The notes: generated by a model not told the origin, from the letters alone. A stretch of DNA of 64,000 nucleotides from Cognatishimia sp. F0-27 (GCF_020667845.1 NZ_JAFMPQ010000013.1:1-64000), one strand, 5' to 3'; positions 7,963 to 16,939 are shown, counted from the first letter of the stretch. Made by a program: numbers and translations.

Positions 7963-9096
7963 ATGACAAAGCTGAACTGGGGCATGATCGGTGGCGGCGA
8001 AGGCAGCCAGATTGGCCCGGCACATCGTCTCGGGGCGCAGGCGGACGGGAACTTTGCTTTTGTGGCAGGGGCTCTGGACGCCGACGCCGCCAAGGGGCGC
8101 GCCTACGCCGCGCGTCTGGGCATTTCACCCGACCGTGCCTATGGCGACTGGCGCGAGATGCTGGAGGGCGAGCGCAACCGCGCCGATCGCGTGGATCTGG
8201 TGACCGTGGCGACGCCCAATTCCACCCATTTCGAGATCACCAAGGCGTTCCTCGAGGCCGGCTTCAACGTGTTGTGCGAAAAGCCCATGACGATGACCGT
8301 CGAGGAGGGCGAGGAAATTGTGCGCGTGGCCCGCGCGAGCGGCAAGATCTGCGCGGTAAACTACTGCTATTCCGCCTATCCGATGGTGCGCGAGATGCGC
8401 CAGATGGTGCGCACCGGGCAGGTCGGGAAGGTGCGGCTGGTGGTCACCAATTTCAGCCATGGCCACCACGGCGATGCCACGGATGCCGACAACCCGCGGG
8501 TGCGTTGGCGCTACGATCCGGCGATGGCGGGCGTGTCCGGGCAGTTTGCCGACTGCGGCATCCATGCATTGCACATGGCAAGCTTCATCGTCGGCGACGA
8601 GGTCACGCGCGTCTCGGCCGATTTCGCCTCGACGATCGCCAGTCGCGTGCTGGAAGACGACGCGATGGTGAATTTCCGGATGGCGGGTGGCACGGTTGGG
8701 CGGCTTTGGACGTCCTCGGTGGCGATCGGCCGGCAGCACGGTTTCGACATCCAGGTCTTCGGTGAAACCGGGGGCATGCGCTGGGCGTCCGAGCAGCCCA
8801 ATCAGGTCTTCTATACGCCGGTCGGAGGGCGCACCCAGATCATGGAAAAAGGCGAGGCGGGTCTGAGCGACGAGGCTGCGCGTCTGAGCCGGGTCGCCAT
8901 CGCCCATCCCGAGGGCTTTCCGCTGGCGGTCGCCAATATCTACATCGACCTGGCTGCGGCGATCCGGGGCGAGGTCCGGGATGGTCTGCCCTCGGCGGAG
9001 GACGGTCTGCGGTCCATGGCAGCGGTCTACGCGGGGGTCGACTCGGCCAGGGCCGACGGGGCCTGGGTGGACGCGCGTCCGCCGATGTTCCGCTAG
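7963..9096 (+). CDS. Gfo/Idh/MocA-family oxidoreductase
   Basis: A 377-residue NAD(P)-dependent dehydrogenase-like protein. The N-terminal motif is GMIGGGEGSQIGPAHR, CEKPMTM lies at about 105-111, and DCGIHALHM at about 196-204 contains the Asp and His equivalent to the catalytic residues of inositol dehydrogenases. The unusual Gly-Glu-Gly-Ser in the nucleotide loop and the NYCYSAYP segment mark a subfamily separate from IolG. It is third in the rightward operon, 15 bases after iolE, and convergent with the LacI gene. It could oxidise another inositol isomer or an inositol glycoside; the substrate cannot be read from sequence. Confidence 0.78.
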   Translation: MTKLNWGMIGGGEGSQIGPAHRLGAQADGNFAFVAGALDADAAKGRAYAARLGISPDRAYGDWREMLEGERNRADRVDLVTVATPNSTHFEITKAFLEAGFNVLCEKPMTMTVEEGEEIVRVARASGKICAVNYCYSAYPMVREMRQMVRTGQVGKVRLVVTNFSHGHHGDATDADNPRVRWRYDPAMAGVSGQFADCGIHALHMASFIVGDEVTRVSADFASTIASRVLEDDAMVNFRMAGGTVGRLWTSSVAIGRQHGFDIQVFGETGGMRWASEQPNQVFYTPVGGRTQIMEKGEAGLSDEAARLSRVAIAHPEGFPLAVANIYIDLAAAIRGEVRDGLPSAEDGLRSMAAVYAGVDSARADGAWVDARPPMFR

Positions 9097-9103
9097 GCCC
9101 TCA

Positions 9104-10105
9104 TCAGGCGGGGGGCGCGCGCAGCGTTCCCCGCTCGATCACCTTGCAGGAAAACAGCCGGGTTTCCGGGTGACGGGACGGCTTTTCGATCGTCGCGATG
9201 ACCAGGTCGATCGACGCCTCGATTATCTCGGCCACGGGTTGATGGATGGTGGTCAGGTCGATCAGCTGCCACGCGGCCATTTCCATGTCGTTCAGTCCGA
9301 TCAGGCCGATATCGCCTGGCACGCTCAGCCCTGCTTCCCGGATTGCGCTGAGCGCGCCGATCGACAACACGTCGTCGCCGCAGAAGTATGCCTCGGCCGG
9401 GTCCGATATCAGGCATTTGGTCATCTCGACCCGGCCCGCGTCAAAGGAATAGGCTGTCGCGTAGCTGAGTGTCGCGGTCACGTCGCGGTGCTTGCCGAGT
9501 GCGTCGAAGAAGCCAAGCGCGCGATCCTGTGTCGATGTCGCCGCCTCCGGCCCGCCGAGGAACGCAACCCTGCGGTAGCCGCGTGCGACCAGCGTTTCCG
9601 CCGCCATGCGCCCGCAGGCGATGTTGTCGATCCCCACGACATGGACCTGCGGCGCGCTGCGATACCGCCCGAAGGAGTGCACCACCGGCACGCCCGCGTC
9701 GCGGAATGCCTGCGCGAAGCTGGGCGGCAGGGTCGATGACGCCACGATCACGCCATCCACCGAATATTGCCGCAGCATCCGGACCGAGTTCGCCGGATCG
9801 GTTTCCTCGCTGAGATTGACCAGCAGCGGACGCAGGCCGCGTTCTTGCAGGCCGCGGGTGAACCGGTCGAACACTTCCAGGAAGAGCGGATTGTGGAAGT
9901 TGTTCGACACCAGCCCGATCAGCTTGGTTCGCCCCGTCGTCAGCGAAGACGCCAGCGCATTGGGGCTGTAGCCAAGTTCTGCGGCTGCCTTTTCGACCTT
10001 CGCGCGGGTCTTCTCGGAAACCGAGGCTCCAACCGTGAAGGTGCGGGACACCGCTGACCGGGACACACCGGCGCGTTCGGCAACGTCTTTCAATGTCACT
10101 GGCAT
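9104..10105 (-). CDS. LacI-family transcriptional repressor, probable inositol regulator
   Basis: A 333-residue LacI/GalR regulator. Residues 3-50 form the DNA-binding headpiece (TLKDVAERAGVSRSAVSR, then the hinge YSPNALASSLTTGRT); residues 60-333 form a periplasmic-binding-protein-like effector domain (GLVSNNFHNP, GVIVASSTLPP, GDIGLIGLNDM). It is transcribed away from the ABC transporter operon. An identical 16-bp palindrome occurs in its own upstream region and in the iolD divergent region, so it probably represses both transport and catabolism and responds to an inositol-pathway intermediate. Effector and regulon are inferred. Confidence 0.9.
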   Translation of the reverse strand: MPVTLKDVAERAGVSRSAVSRTFTVGASVSEKTRAKVEKAAAELGYSPNALASSLTTGRTKLIGLVSNNFHNPLFLEVFDRFTRGLQERGLRPLLVNLSEETDPANSVRMLRQYSVDGVIVASSTLPPSFAQAFRDAGVPVVHSFGRYRSAPQVHVVGIDNIACGRMAAETLVARGYRRVAFLGGPEAATSTQDRALGFFDALGKHRDVTATLSYATAYSFDAGRVEMTKCLISDPAEAYFCGDDVLSIGALSAIREAGLSVPGDIGLIGLNDMEMAAWQLIDLTTIHQPVAEIIEASIDLVIATIEKPSRHPETRLFSCKVIERGTLRAPPA

Positions 10106-10189
10106 GGTCAGCGGGTCTCCGGGCGTTAGTGCCGATGCGCGTTATACCTCGTTATCCGAGTGATCGCAGGATGTCATGGCGGCACCTTT

Positions 10190-10205
10190 TTGCAACCGGT
10201 TGCAA
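10190..10205. promoter_or_regulatory. Second copy of the 16-bp palindromic operator
   Basis: TTGCAACCGGTTGCAA, identical to 5893-5908, lies in the 187-base gap between the divergent lacI-type gene and the ABC binding-protein gene. It sits 85 bases from the repressor start and 88 from the transporter start, so it could give autoregulation and transporter control together. Confidence 0.85.
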
Positions 10206-10292
10206 TGAGGGGCGATTCGGGATTACCGTCATGGAACAGGCGGCGAGGCGAGAGATCTCGTCATGCCTTGAGACCGTCTTTGGGAGGACATC

Positions 10293-11240
10293 ATGAACGG
10301 ATTTTTCAGGACCGTTGCTACGACGGCCATCGCGGCCGCGGCGCTGATCGGCGCGACGACAGCGCATGCCGAGGGCGAGCGCTACGTGCTGGTCAGCCAC
10401 GCACCGGACAGCGACAGCTGGTGGAACACGATCAAGAACGCACTGGCTCTGGCCGGCGAGCAGATGGATGTCGAGGTCGAATATCGCAACCCGCCCACCG
10501 GCGACCTGGCCGACATGGCTCGCATCATAGAGCAGGCCGCGGCCTCGGGTCCGCATGGCATCATCACTACGCTGGCCGATCCGAACGTGCTGTCCGGCCC
10601 GATCCGTGCCGCCGTGGATTCCGGCATCGACGTGATCATCATGAACTCGGGCACACCGGAGGCTGCCCGCGAAGTCGGCGCGCTGATGTATGTCGGCCAG
10701 CCTGAATACGATGCGGGCTTCGCCGCCGGTCAGCGCGCCGCGGACGACGGCGTGCAGTCGTTCCTGTGCGTGAACCACTACATCAGCTCGCCATCCTCGT
10801 CCGAGCGTTGCCAGGGTTTCGCCGACGGCCTGGGTGTCGAACTGGGCAGCCAGATGATCGATTCCGGCCAGGACCCGGCGGAAATCCAGAACCGCGTGAT
10901 GGCCTACCTGAACGCCAATCCCGGCACCGACGCGGTGTTGACGCTGGGGCCGACCTCGGCCGATCCGACGATCCTCGCGCTCGAGCAGATGGGCCTTGCC
11001 GGCGACATCTACTTCGGCACCTTCGATCTGGGCGGCGACATCGTGCAGGCGATCCGCGACGGCATCATCCAGTGGGGCATCGACCAGCAGCCCTTCCTTC
11101 AGGCGTACCTGCCGGTGGTCGTGATGACGAACTACCACCGCTACGGCGTCCTGCCGGGCAACAACATCAACTCGGGGCCCGGCTTCGTCACCGCCGATGC
11201 GCTCGATCTCGTGTCGGAACTGGCGGGCGAATACCGCTGA
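10293..11240 (+). CDS. ABC transporter periplasmic sugar/inositol-binding protein
   Basis: Periplasmic ligand-binding protein of a CUT2-type (ribose/inositol-like) importer. It has 315 residues, with a Sec signal peptide at 1-26 ending in AHA before EGERY. The mature part is a PBP type I fold: VSHAPDSDSWWNTIKNAL, GIITTLADPNVL, VGQPEYDAGF, and IQWGIDQQPFLQAYLPVV near the end, the usual hinge and ligand region. It is preceded by a good Shine-Dalgarno (GGGAGG) and by the operator palindrome. The cluster suggests myo-inositol as ligand; a related sugar cannot be excluded. Confidence 0.88.
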   Translation: MNGFFRTVATTAIAAAALIGATTAHAEGERYVLVSHAPDSDSWWNTIKNALALAGEQMDVEVEYRNPPTGDLADMARIIEQAAASGPHGIITTLADPNVLSGPIRAAVDSGIDVIIMNSGTPEAAREVGALMYVGQPEYDAGFAAGQRAADDGVQSFLCVNHYISSPSSSERCQGFADGLGVELGSQMIDSGQDPAEIQNRVMAYLNANPGTDAVLTLGPTSADPTILALEQMGLAGDIYFGTFDLGGDIVQAIRDGIIQWGIDQQPFLQAYLPVVVMTNYHRYGVLPGNNINSGPGFVTADALDLVSELAGEYR

Positions 11241-11252
11241 TCTGTTAAGTCC

Positions 11253-11284
11253 GGGGACGGGCGCCCGCTATGGTGCCCGTCCTC
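11253..11284 (+). terminator. Stem-loop between binding-protein and permease genes
   Basis: GGACGGGC (11255-11262) pairs perfectly with GCCCGTCC (11275-11282), extendable by a G-T and a G-C pair, around a 12-base loop. There is no strong T-run. Placed after the binding-protein gene, it probably stabilises that transcript or partly terminates, raising binding protein over membrane components. Confidence 0.6.
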
Positions 11285-11310
11285 TTCGTCACAGAAACGA
11301 GGGTTGAGTC

Positions 11311-12444
11311 ATGGCTGAGACCGGGCAGGGGGCAGTGGCTGCCCCGGTGAAAGACGAGCGTGTCAAGGAGACCTCGGCGCTGCGCAAGGCGCTGATCCGT
11401 CCCGAACTGGGCGCCATCGTCGGCACGATCGCCGTCTTCATTTTCTTCATTCTCTTCGCCGGCGACAGCGGCATGTTCAACGCGCAGGGCATCCTGAACT
11501 GGTCGACCGTGTCGGCGCAGTTCATGATCATTGCCGTCGGCGCGTGCATGCTGATGATCGCGGGCGAATTCGACCTGAGCGTCGGTTCGATGATCGGTTT
11601 CGCGGGCATGTCCATCGCGCTGATCGCGGTCACGCTGCAATGGCCCGTCTGGATCGCGATCCTGCTGACCTTCGCGCTCTGCGTCGCCATTGGGGCGCTC
11701 AACGGGTTCATCGTGGTGAAGACCGGGTTGCCCAGTTTCATCGTGACGCTGGCCTTCCTGTTCATCCTACGCGGCTTCACCATCTTCTTCCCGCAACTGA
11801 TCGAACGGCAGACGATCATCGGCGGAATCTCGGACGCGGCCGAGGGAGATTGGCTGGCCCCGATGTTCGGCGGCAAGATTGCCGGCCCGTTCTTCGATTG
11901 GCTGGCGTCGATCGGCGTCATCGACGTGTTCGAACGCGGCACCCGGGCCGGTCAGCCGATCGTGGATGGTATTCCGATGCTGATCGTCTGGGCCCTGGTT
12001 CTGGTGGTTGTCGCGCACACCATTCTGACACGGACCCAGTTCGGCAACTGGATCTTTGCCGCCGGCGGCGACGCGCAGGCCGCGCGCTACGTCGGCGTGC
12101 CGGTGAACCGGGTTAAGATCCTGATGTTCATGTTCACCGCCTTTTGCGCCACCGTTTTCGCCACCTGCCAGGTGATCGAGTTCGGGTCCGCCGGGGCCGA
12201 CCGAGGACTTCTGAAGGAATTCGAGGCGATCATCGCTGTGGTCATCGGGGGCGCGTTGCTGACGGGGGGCTATGGCTCGGTCGTGGGCGCGGCGCTCGGC
12301 GCACTGATTTTCGGCGTGGTGCAGCAGGGGCTGTTCTTCGCCGGCGTGGAATCCAGTCTGTTCCGGGTGTTCCTGGGGGTGATCCTGCTCTTCGCGGTGA
12401 TCCTGAACACCTACATCCGGCGCATCATCACGGGAGAGCGGTGA
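11311..12444 (+). CDS. ABC transporter permease (ribose/inositol type)
   Basis: Inner-membrane permease of the importer, 377 residues, with about nine to ten hydrophobic segments (for example [31 protein letters not shown] and [20 protein letters not shown]). It carries the BPD_transp_2 family patterns [13 protein letters not shown] and [18 protein letters not shown]. The roughly 50-residue hydrophilic loop around 170-215 is longer than in the usual RbsC. It sits 70 bases after the binding protein, separated by a stem-loop, and one base before the ATPase gene. Confidence 0.88.
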   Translation: MAETGQGAVAAPVKDERVKETSALRKALIRPELGAIVGTIAVFIFFILFAGDSGMFNAQGILNWSTVSAQFMIIAVGACMLMIAGEFDLSVGSMIGFAGMSIALIAVTLQWPVWIAILLTFALCVAIGALNGFIVVKTGLPSFIVTLAFLFILRGFTIFFPQLIERQTIIGGISDAAEGDWLAPMFGGKIAGPFFDWLASIGVIDVFERGTRAGQPIVDGIPMLIVWALVLVVVAHTILTRTQFGNWIFAAGGDAQAARYVGVPVNRVKILMFMFTAFCATVFATCQVIEFGSAGADRGLLKEFEAIIAVVIGGALLTGGYGSVVGAALGALIFGVVQQGLFFAGVESSLFRVFLGVILLFAVILNTYIRRIITGER

Positions 12445-12445
12445 C

Positions 12446-13237
12446 ATGGCCAGCTTTGACCACAACCCCATCGTCGAGATGAAGGGCATCGAAAAGCATT
12501 TCGGCCCGATCATCGCCCTGAATGGTGTCAGCTTCGATGTCCGGCCCGGCGAATGCCATTGTCTGCTGGGCGACAACGGCGCGGGCAAGTCGACCTTCAT
12601 CAAGACCATGTCGGGCGTGCACAAGCCAACAAAGGGCGAGATCCTCTTCGAAGGCCGCCGGATGAACTTCGACAGCCCCCGCGACGCCATGGAAGCTGGC
12701 ATCGCCACCGTTTACCAGGATCTCGCGATGATCCCGCTGATGAGCGTGACGCGCAACTTCTGGATGGGCCGCGAGCCGATCAAGAAGATCGGCCCGATGA
12801 AATTCATGGACTTCTCCACGGCCAACGCCGTGACGATGGAAGAGATGCGCAAGATGGGCATCAACCTGCGGTCGCCGGACCAGGCAGTGGGCACGCTGTC
12901 TGGCGGCGAGCGTCAGACGGTCGCCATCGCGCGCGCGGTTTATTTCGGAGCCAAGGTGCTGATCCTTGACGAGCCGACGTCCGCACTCGGGGTGCGGCAG
13001 ACAGCGAACGTGCTGTCCACAATCGACCGAGTGCGCAAAACCGGCATCGGCGTCGTCTTCATCACCCATAACGTGCGCCACGCGCTGGCAGTGGGCGATC
13101 GGTTCACCGTGTTGAACCGGGGACGGACTCTTGGCACTGCGCAGCGCGGTCAGATCAGCCCTGAAGAGCTTCAGGACATGATGGCCGGCGGACAGGAGAT
13201 GGTCGAACTGGAATCTTCGCTCGGGGGCACCGTCTGA
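12446..13237 (+). CDS. ABC transporter ATP-binding protein, single nucleotide-binding domain
   Basis: Cytoplasmic ATPase of the importer. The 263 residues hold one ATPase domain: Walker [10 protein letters not shown] at 42-50, Q-loop VYQDLAMIP, signature LSGGERQ near 152, Walker [12 protein letters not shown] near 172, and the switch histidine in FITHN. Many CUT2 ATPases (RbsA, IatA type) are about 500 residues with two fused domains; this short form resembles the FrcA-type fructose importer subunit, so the active enzyme should be a homodimer. It lies between the permease and the canonical iolB with one-base gaps. Confidence 0.9.
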   Translation: MASFDHNPIVEMKGIEKHFGPIIALNGVSFDVRPGECHCLLGDNGAGKSTFIKTMSGVHKPTKGEILFEGRRMNFDSPRDAMEAGIATVYQDLAMIPLMSVTRNFWMGREPIKKIGPMKFMDFSTANAVTMEEMRKMGINLRSPDQAVGTLSGGERQTVAIARAVYFGAKVLILDEPTSALGVRQTANVLSTIDRVRKTGIGVVFITHNVRHALAVGDRFTVLNRGRTLGTAQRGQISPEELQDMMAGGQEMVELESSLGGTV

Positions 13238-13238
13238 C

Positions 13239-14036
13239 ATGGGCGATCTGTTGCGCCGCCCCGCCGTGACGCAAGGCCGTATCCACAATCTGGCGCCGGA
13301 AGGCGCAGGGTGGGGGTATGTCGGCTTCGACCTTTGGCGGCTAGCCCCCGGGCAGACCGCCGAAGGGCTGCTGGACGACCGCGAGGCGATACTTGTGCTG
13401 GTCGAGGGCAAGGCCCGTGTCAACGCCGCTGAAACCGATTTCGGCGAGATGGGCGACCGGCTGGACGTGTTCCAGCGCACCCCGCCTCACTGCCTGTATG
13501 TGCCCCCCGGCGCGCCTTGGGCTGCCGCTGCAACCACCGCCTGCACGGTGGCGGTGTGCAGCGCGCCGTCGCCGGGCGGCCGGCCGGCGCAGCGGCTCGG
13601 GCCCGATGGCATCCAGTTGGAGCCGCGCGGCCAGGGCACCAACACCCGCTACATCAACAACATCGCGATGGAGGGCCGCGACGTGGCCGACAGCCTGCTG
13701 GTGACCGAGGTTTTCACGCCGGCCGGGCATTGGTCGTCCTACCCGCCGCACCGCCACGACGAGGACGACTTTCCCCGCATCACGTATCTCGAGGAAACCT
13801 ATTACCACAGACTGAACCCCGCCGATGCCTTCGGCATCCAGCGGGTCTTCACCGAGGATGGCAGCCTCGACGAGACGATGGCCGTGTCCGATCACGACCT
13901 TGTGCTGGTGCCCAAAGGCCACCATCCCTGCGGCGCGCCTTACGGGGTCGAGATGTATTATCTCAACGTGATGGCCGGGCCACGCCGAAACTGGCGGTTC
14001 GAGGCGCATCCCGCGTTCGAGCACCTCGTGATCTGA
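13239..14036 (+). CDS. iolB: 5-deoxy-glucuronate isomerase
   Basis: Isomerises 5-deoxy-D-glucuronate to 5-dehydro-2-deoxy-D-gluconate, between IolD and IolC. The 265 residues carry the canonical family motifs: SYPPHRHDED (putative metal-binding histidines), EETYYHRLNP, SLDETMAVSDHD, and KGHHPCGAPYGVEMYYLNVMAGPRRNW. It is the last gene of the transporter operon, one base after the ATPase gene. It matches classical IolB far better than the iolB-like gene at 2082-2936, so it is the more likely pathway enzyme. About 60 bases of non-coding sequence separate it from the IS66 element. Confidence 0.9.
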   Translation: MGDLLRRPAVTQGRIHNLAPEGAGWGYVGFDLWRLAPGQTAEGLLDDREAILVLVEGKARVNAAETDFGEMGDRLDVFQRTPPHCLYVPPGAPWAAAATTACTVAVCSAPSPGGRPAQRLGPDGIQLEPRGQGTNTRYINNIAMEGRDVADSLLVTEVFTPAGHWSSYPPHRHDEDDFPRITYLEETYYHRLNPADAFGIQRVFTEDGSLDETMAVSDHDLVLVPKGHHPCGAPYGVEMYYLNVMAGPRRNWRFEAHPAFEHLVI

Positions 14037-14123
14037 TGATCGCGCGACAGGCGCCGGCTCCACGGGACGGTGCTTTTCCGCAGGTCGCATGGCTGGAACG
14101 TAAGCATCCGGCGTAGGCCGCGC

Positions 14124-15738
14124 TCAGGCGGCTTGGCGGAGCTTTGAGGGTTGCCAATTCCAGGGTAGGAGATCCGGCACCCTGGAGGCCGTCGTGCTGG
14201 GCAGCCTCTTGAGGACATCAGCCAGCCAGGCCTGCGGGTCGATGTCGTTTAGTTTCGCGGTGACGATCAGGGAATACATGAAGGCGGCACGATCGCCGCC
14301 GCGCTCCGACCCGGCGAAGAGCCACGATTTCCTGCCAAGGGCGACGCCGCGAAGCGCGCGTTCGGCCGCGTTGTTCGTGAGGCAGACCCGGCCATCTTCG
14401 ATGAAGAGCGTGAAGGCGCCTTCTTGAACATGTAGGTGATCGCCTTGGCGACAGGGTTGTGCCTCGACATCGTGTCCTGCTCGACGTGCATCCAGTTGCG
14501 CAAGTCCTCGACCAGCGGACGGGCAGCCGCTTCCGCGCTTCGAGCCGTGACGCCGCGTCCAGCCCGTTGATCTGACGCTCGATGTCGAAGATAGCGTCGA
14601 TCTTCGACACCGCCTCCAGCGCCACGGGGGAGATGTCATGGGCGGGCTTGCCCTTCCGGGCATTGCCCTTGATGTCAGCAAACTCGAAGAACTTGCGCCG
14701 GGCATGGCTCCAGCAGAGCGCGCTCTTGACCGGACCGGGATCGCGGTCCCTGCGATAGAGGTTGTTGTATCCGTCGTAGGCATCGGCCTCGAGGATGCCC
14801 TGCCACCCCGCGAGATGCCGGTTGGGGTGGGCCATCTCCCGGTCGCGCGCGAAGTAGAACAGTGCCGCTGGCGGCGCACCACCGGCGAAGGGGCGGTCGT
14901 CCCGGACATAGGTCCAGAGCCGTGCCGTGCGTGTCCCACCCTTCGCCAGGAGCGGCACCGTCGTGTCATCGCCGTGCAAACGCTCCGCCCCAAGGAGATG
15001 GGTCCGGATCAACGCGTGGATCGGCACGAGCGCGGCGGCACAGGCCCCGACCTGATCCGACAGGATCGACAGGCTGAGATCGACACCTTCCTTGGCGTAG
15101 CGCTCAGCCTGCCTGTTCAGGGGTTTGTGCTGACCGAACTTCTCGAACAAAACCATCGCCAGCAGGTTCGGACCAGCCCAGCCTCGGGGCGTGGGGTTGA
15201 ACGGCGCTGGCGGCTGGCTGATCTTCTCGCACTGCCTGCAGGTGAACTTCTCGCGGACGGTCTGGATCACCATCCACTGCCGCGGAACCACCTCGAGCGT
15301 CTCGGTGACGTCCTCGCCCATCTTCACAATGCGGTCCGACCGGCAGCACGAGCAGGTGGTCGGGGCTTCGACCACGATCCGTTCGCGGGGCAGATGATCG
15401 GGGAACGGCTTGCGTGCCGGACGGCGGCGTTCGAAGCTTGCGACTGTCGTGGTCTTTGCCGCCTTCTCGGCGGCGATCTCATTCTCCGTCGCGGTAGCCT
15501 CGAGTTCTTCGAGCTGCAGCTCCATCTGGTCGATCAGGCGCGCACGGCGCTCGGAGCTGCGGCCATACTGTTCACGTCGAAGCTTGGCGATCTCGAGCCG
15601 GAGGTGCTTGATCATCGCCTCGGATGTCGAGACCACCGCCCGCGCCTGTGCCAGTTCGCTCTCGGCGGCTTCGGCACGGGCCTCCGAGGCTGCAAGCGCG
15701 GCGCGCAATCTGGCGATCTCTGAGGCAGCATCTGACAT
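14124..15738 (-). pseudogene. tnpC: IS66 transposase TnpC, frameshifted twice
   Basis: The main DDE transposase of IS66 elements. The first about 405 codons (from 15738) are intact: N-terminal coiled coil (1-75), zinc-finger-like CSCCRSD and CRQCEK, and catalytic-region motifs LHGDDTT and LEADAYDGYN. Near 14520 the frame shifts so that LVEDLRNWMHVEQDT continues in a second frame. Near 14430 it shifts again, and FIEDGRVCLTNNAAERALRG with the C-terminal domain finishes in a third frame at 14124. The acidic residue of the NNAAER motif is therefore out of frame with the first two catalytic Asp residues. Two indels could be real decay or sequencing error. Confidence 0.85.
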
Positions 15739-15798
15739 GGCCAGGACCTACCACACGAGCACCAAAAAGCCCATGAAAATAAGGTATTAGAGCCTGAT

Positions 15799-16149
15799 TT
15801 ATCCCGCCTTTGCAGGGCGTTGCGTCCAGCGCGGATTGCGCCAGTCGATCCCTTCCAGAAGGTACCCGTGCTGGGCGTCCGAGATTTGCACGGCCTCGCC
15901 GCTTACGCTGGTCGGCCAGATGAACTTCCCTGCCTCGAGCCGCTTGGGATAGAGTGACATGCCCACGCCATCATGCCAGAGCAGCTTGACCAGGCCGCCC
16001 CTGCGTCCGCGAAAACAGAAAATTTTGCCGGCATGTGGATCGCGCCCAAGCCCCTGCTGAACCTGCAGGGCGAGCGTGTTCATCCCACGCCGCATATCCG
16101 TCACGCCACCGGCGATCCAGACCTTCACCCCTGGCGGAAACGCGATCAC
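15799..16149 (-). CDS. tnpB: IS66 family accessory protein TnpB
   Basis: A 116-residue IS66 Orf2-type protein with the family hallmarks VWIAGGVTDMRRGMNTLA, KIFCFRGRRGGLVKLLWHD and GMSLYPKRLEAGKFIWP. Its exact role in transposition is unknown, but it is needed in studied IS66 elements. It is intact, overlaps tnpA by ATGA, and precedes tnpC by 60 bases. Confidence 0.93.
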   Translation of the reverse strand: MIAFPPGVKVWIAGGVTDMRRGMNTLALQVQQGLGRDPHAGKIFCFRGRRGGLVKLLWHDGVGMSLYPKRLEAGKFIWPTSVSGEAVQISDAQHGYLLEGIDWRNPRWTQRPAKAG

Positions 16150-16553
16150 GGCCCGTCCACCGCGGCCAGGATCCGGGCAAGCGCTTCGGTATCCACGTCC
16201 GACGGCACGATGAGCCGACGCCCATTCGGCAGGGCGATCTCAATCTGACACTCCGAAGGCCGACAGGGATCGCTGCGACCTGCCTGCGACCGTGGAGCGT
16301 CCGTCATCACGCTCACCGGCGCGAACGATCCCGCGCAAGAAGACCCAAGCTCACCGTTGCGATACTGACGTCGCCACGTGGTCAGAAGCGACCGGCAAAT
16401 GCCATGCCGCCGCGCCGTGGCTGCGCCCTGGCGGTGGCCGACAAAGCTCTCCTCCAAGATGCGCAATTTGTCTTCATCGGTCCAGAACCGGCGGCGATTG
16501 CCATCGGCAACGGACAGAACTTCGATCTGAGGGCGGCATATAAAGTCGGACAT
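16146..16553 (-). CDS. tnpA: IS66 family accessory protein TnpA (HTH)
   Basis: A 135-residue IS66 Orf1-type protein. Residues about 20-65 (RRFWTDEDKLRILEESFVGHRQGAATARRHGICRSLLTTWRRQY) form the helix-turn-helix shared with other transposase small subunits. The C-terminal IEIALPNGRRLIVPSDVDTEALARILAAV is typical of the family. It starts 14 bases inside the predicted right end of the element and overlaps tnpB by ATGA. Confidence 0.92.
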   Translation of the reverse strand: MSDFICRPQIEVLSVADGNRRRFWTDEDKLRILEESFVGHRQGAATARRHGICRSLLTTWRRQYRNGELGSSCAGSFAPVSVMTDAPRSQAGRSDPCRPSECQIEIALPNGRRLIVPSDVDTEALARILAAVDGP

Positions 16554-16611
16554 AAAGGCGGACTTACCACTGGATCCTTGTCGCCATCAGGCGGCCCCCG
16601 GCGGATGATTA

Positions 16612-16890
16612 CCGTCCAGGTCCCGACGCCGACGTAGTTGTCGTAGTTCGTGTAGGCCTTGAAGCGCGTAGCCGGGGCTGGTCGACGATGCCGGTGGCGT
16701 CGTCGACGCTGAGCCAGTGAAATAAGGTGCTGCCATCGGCCGAGACCGCGCAGTGCACAAATGTGCCCATGTCCGAAAAGGACTTTCCGCTGACGATCGT
16801 GCAGGATCCCAGCGAGGCGACACTACGCCAGCGCTCTTTGACAATGTGAATTTGGAAGGATTGGACGGGCGCAATGGCCCGTTGAGGCAT
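16612..16890 (-). pseudogene. Broken 3' part of a phage tail-fibre gene
   Basis: Leftward reading gives AVSADGSTLFHWLSVDDATGIVDQ, then a frameshift near 16668 after which YTNYDNYVGVGTW is encoded in another frame. The DNA around 16615-16670 nearly matches 58917-58970 in the prophage B fibre gene (58556-59632), with very few differences in about 50 bases. Similarity stops near 16612, about 45 bases from the IS66 end, and the C1q-like C-terminus present in copy B is missing. This is the remnant of prophage A's second fibre gene, truncated on the IS66 side. The 16568-16611 stretch holds nothing recognisable. Confidence 0.7.
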
Positions 16891-16939
16891 ACTTTGCTTT
16901 CGGTTCCTCTCGGCCGACCTTTCCTGGGAGCCCGCTCGC

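Larger units (their letters stand above)
14100..16567 (-). mobile_element. IS66-family insertion sequence (about 2.47 kb)
   Basis: Contains tnpA-tnpB-tnpC in the IS66 order, leftward. The ends are placed at GTAAGCATCCGG (from 14100) and, on the other strand, GTAAGTCCGCC (from 16567); both begin GTAAG as IS66-family ends do, though the inverted match beyond that is imperfect. The 8 bases outside each end (GCTGGAAC left, CACTGGAT right) do not match, so no target duplication is evident. One flank is the inositol locus and the other a broken phage fibre gene, which suggests deletion or recombination after insertion. The broken tnpC makes independent movement unlikely. Confidence 0.8.
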
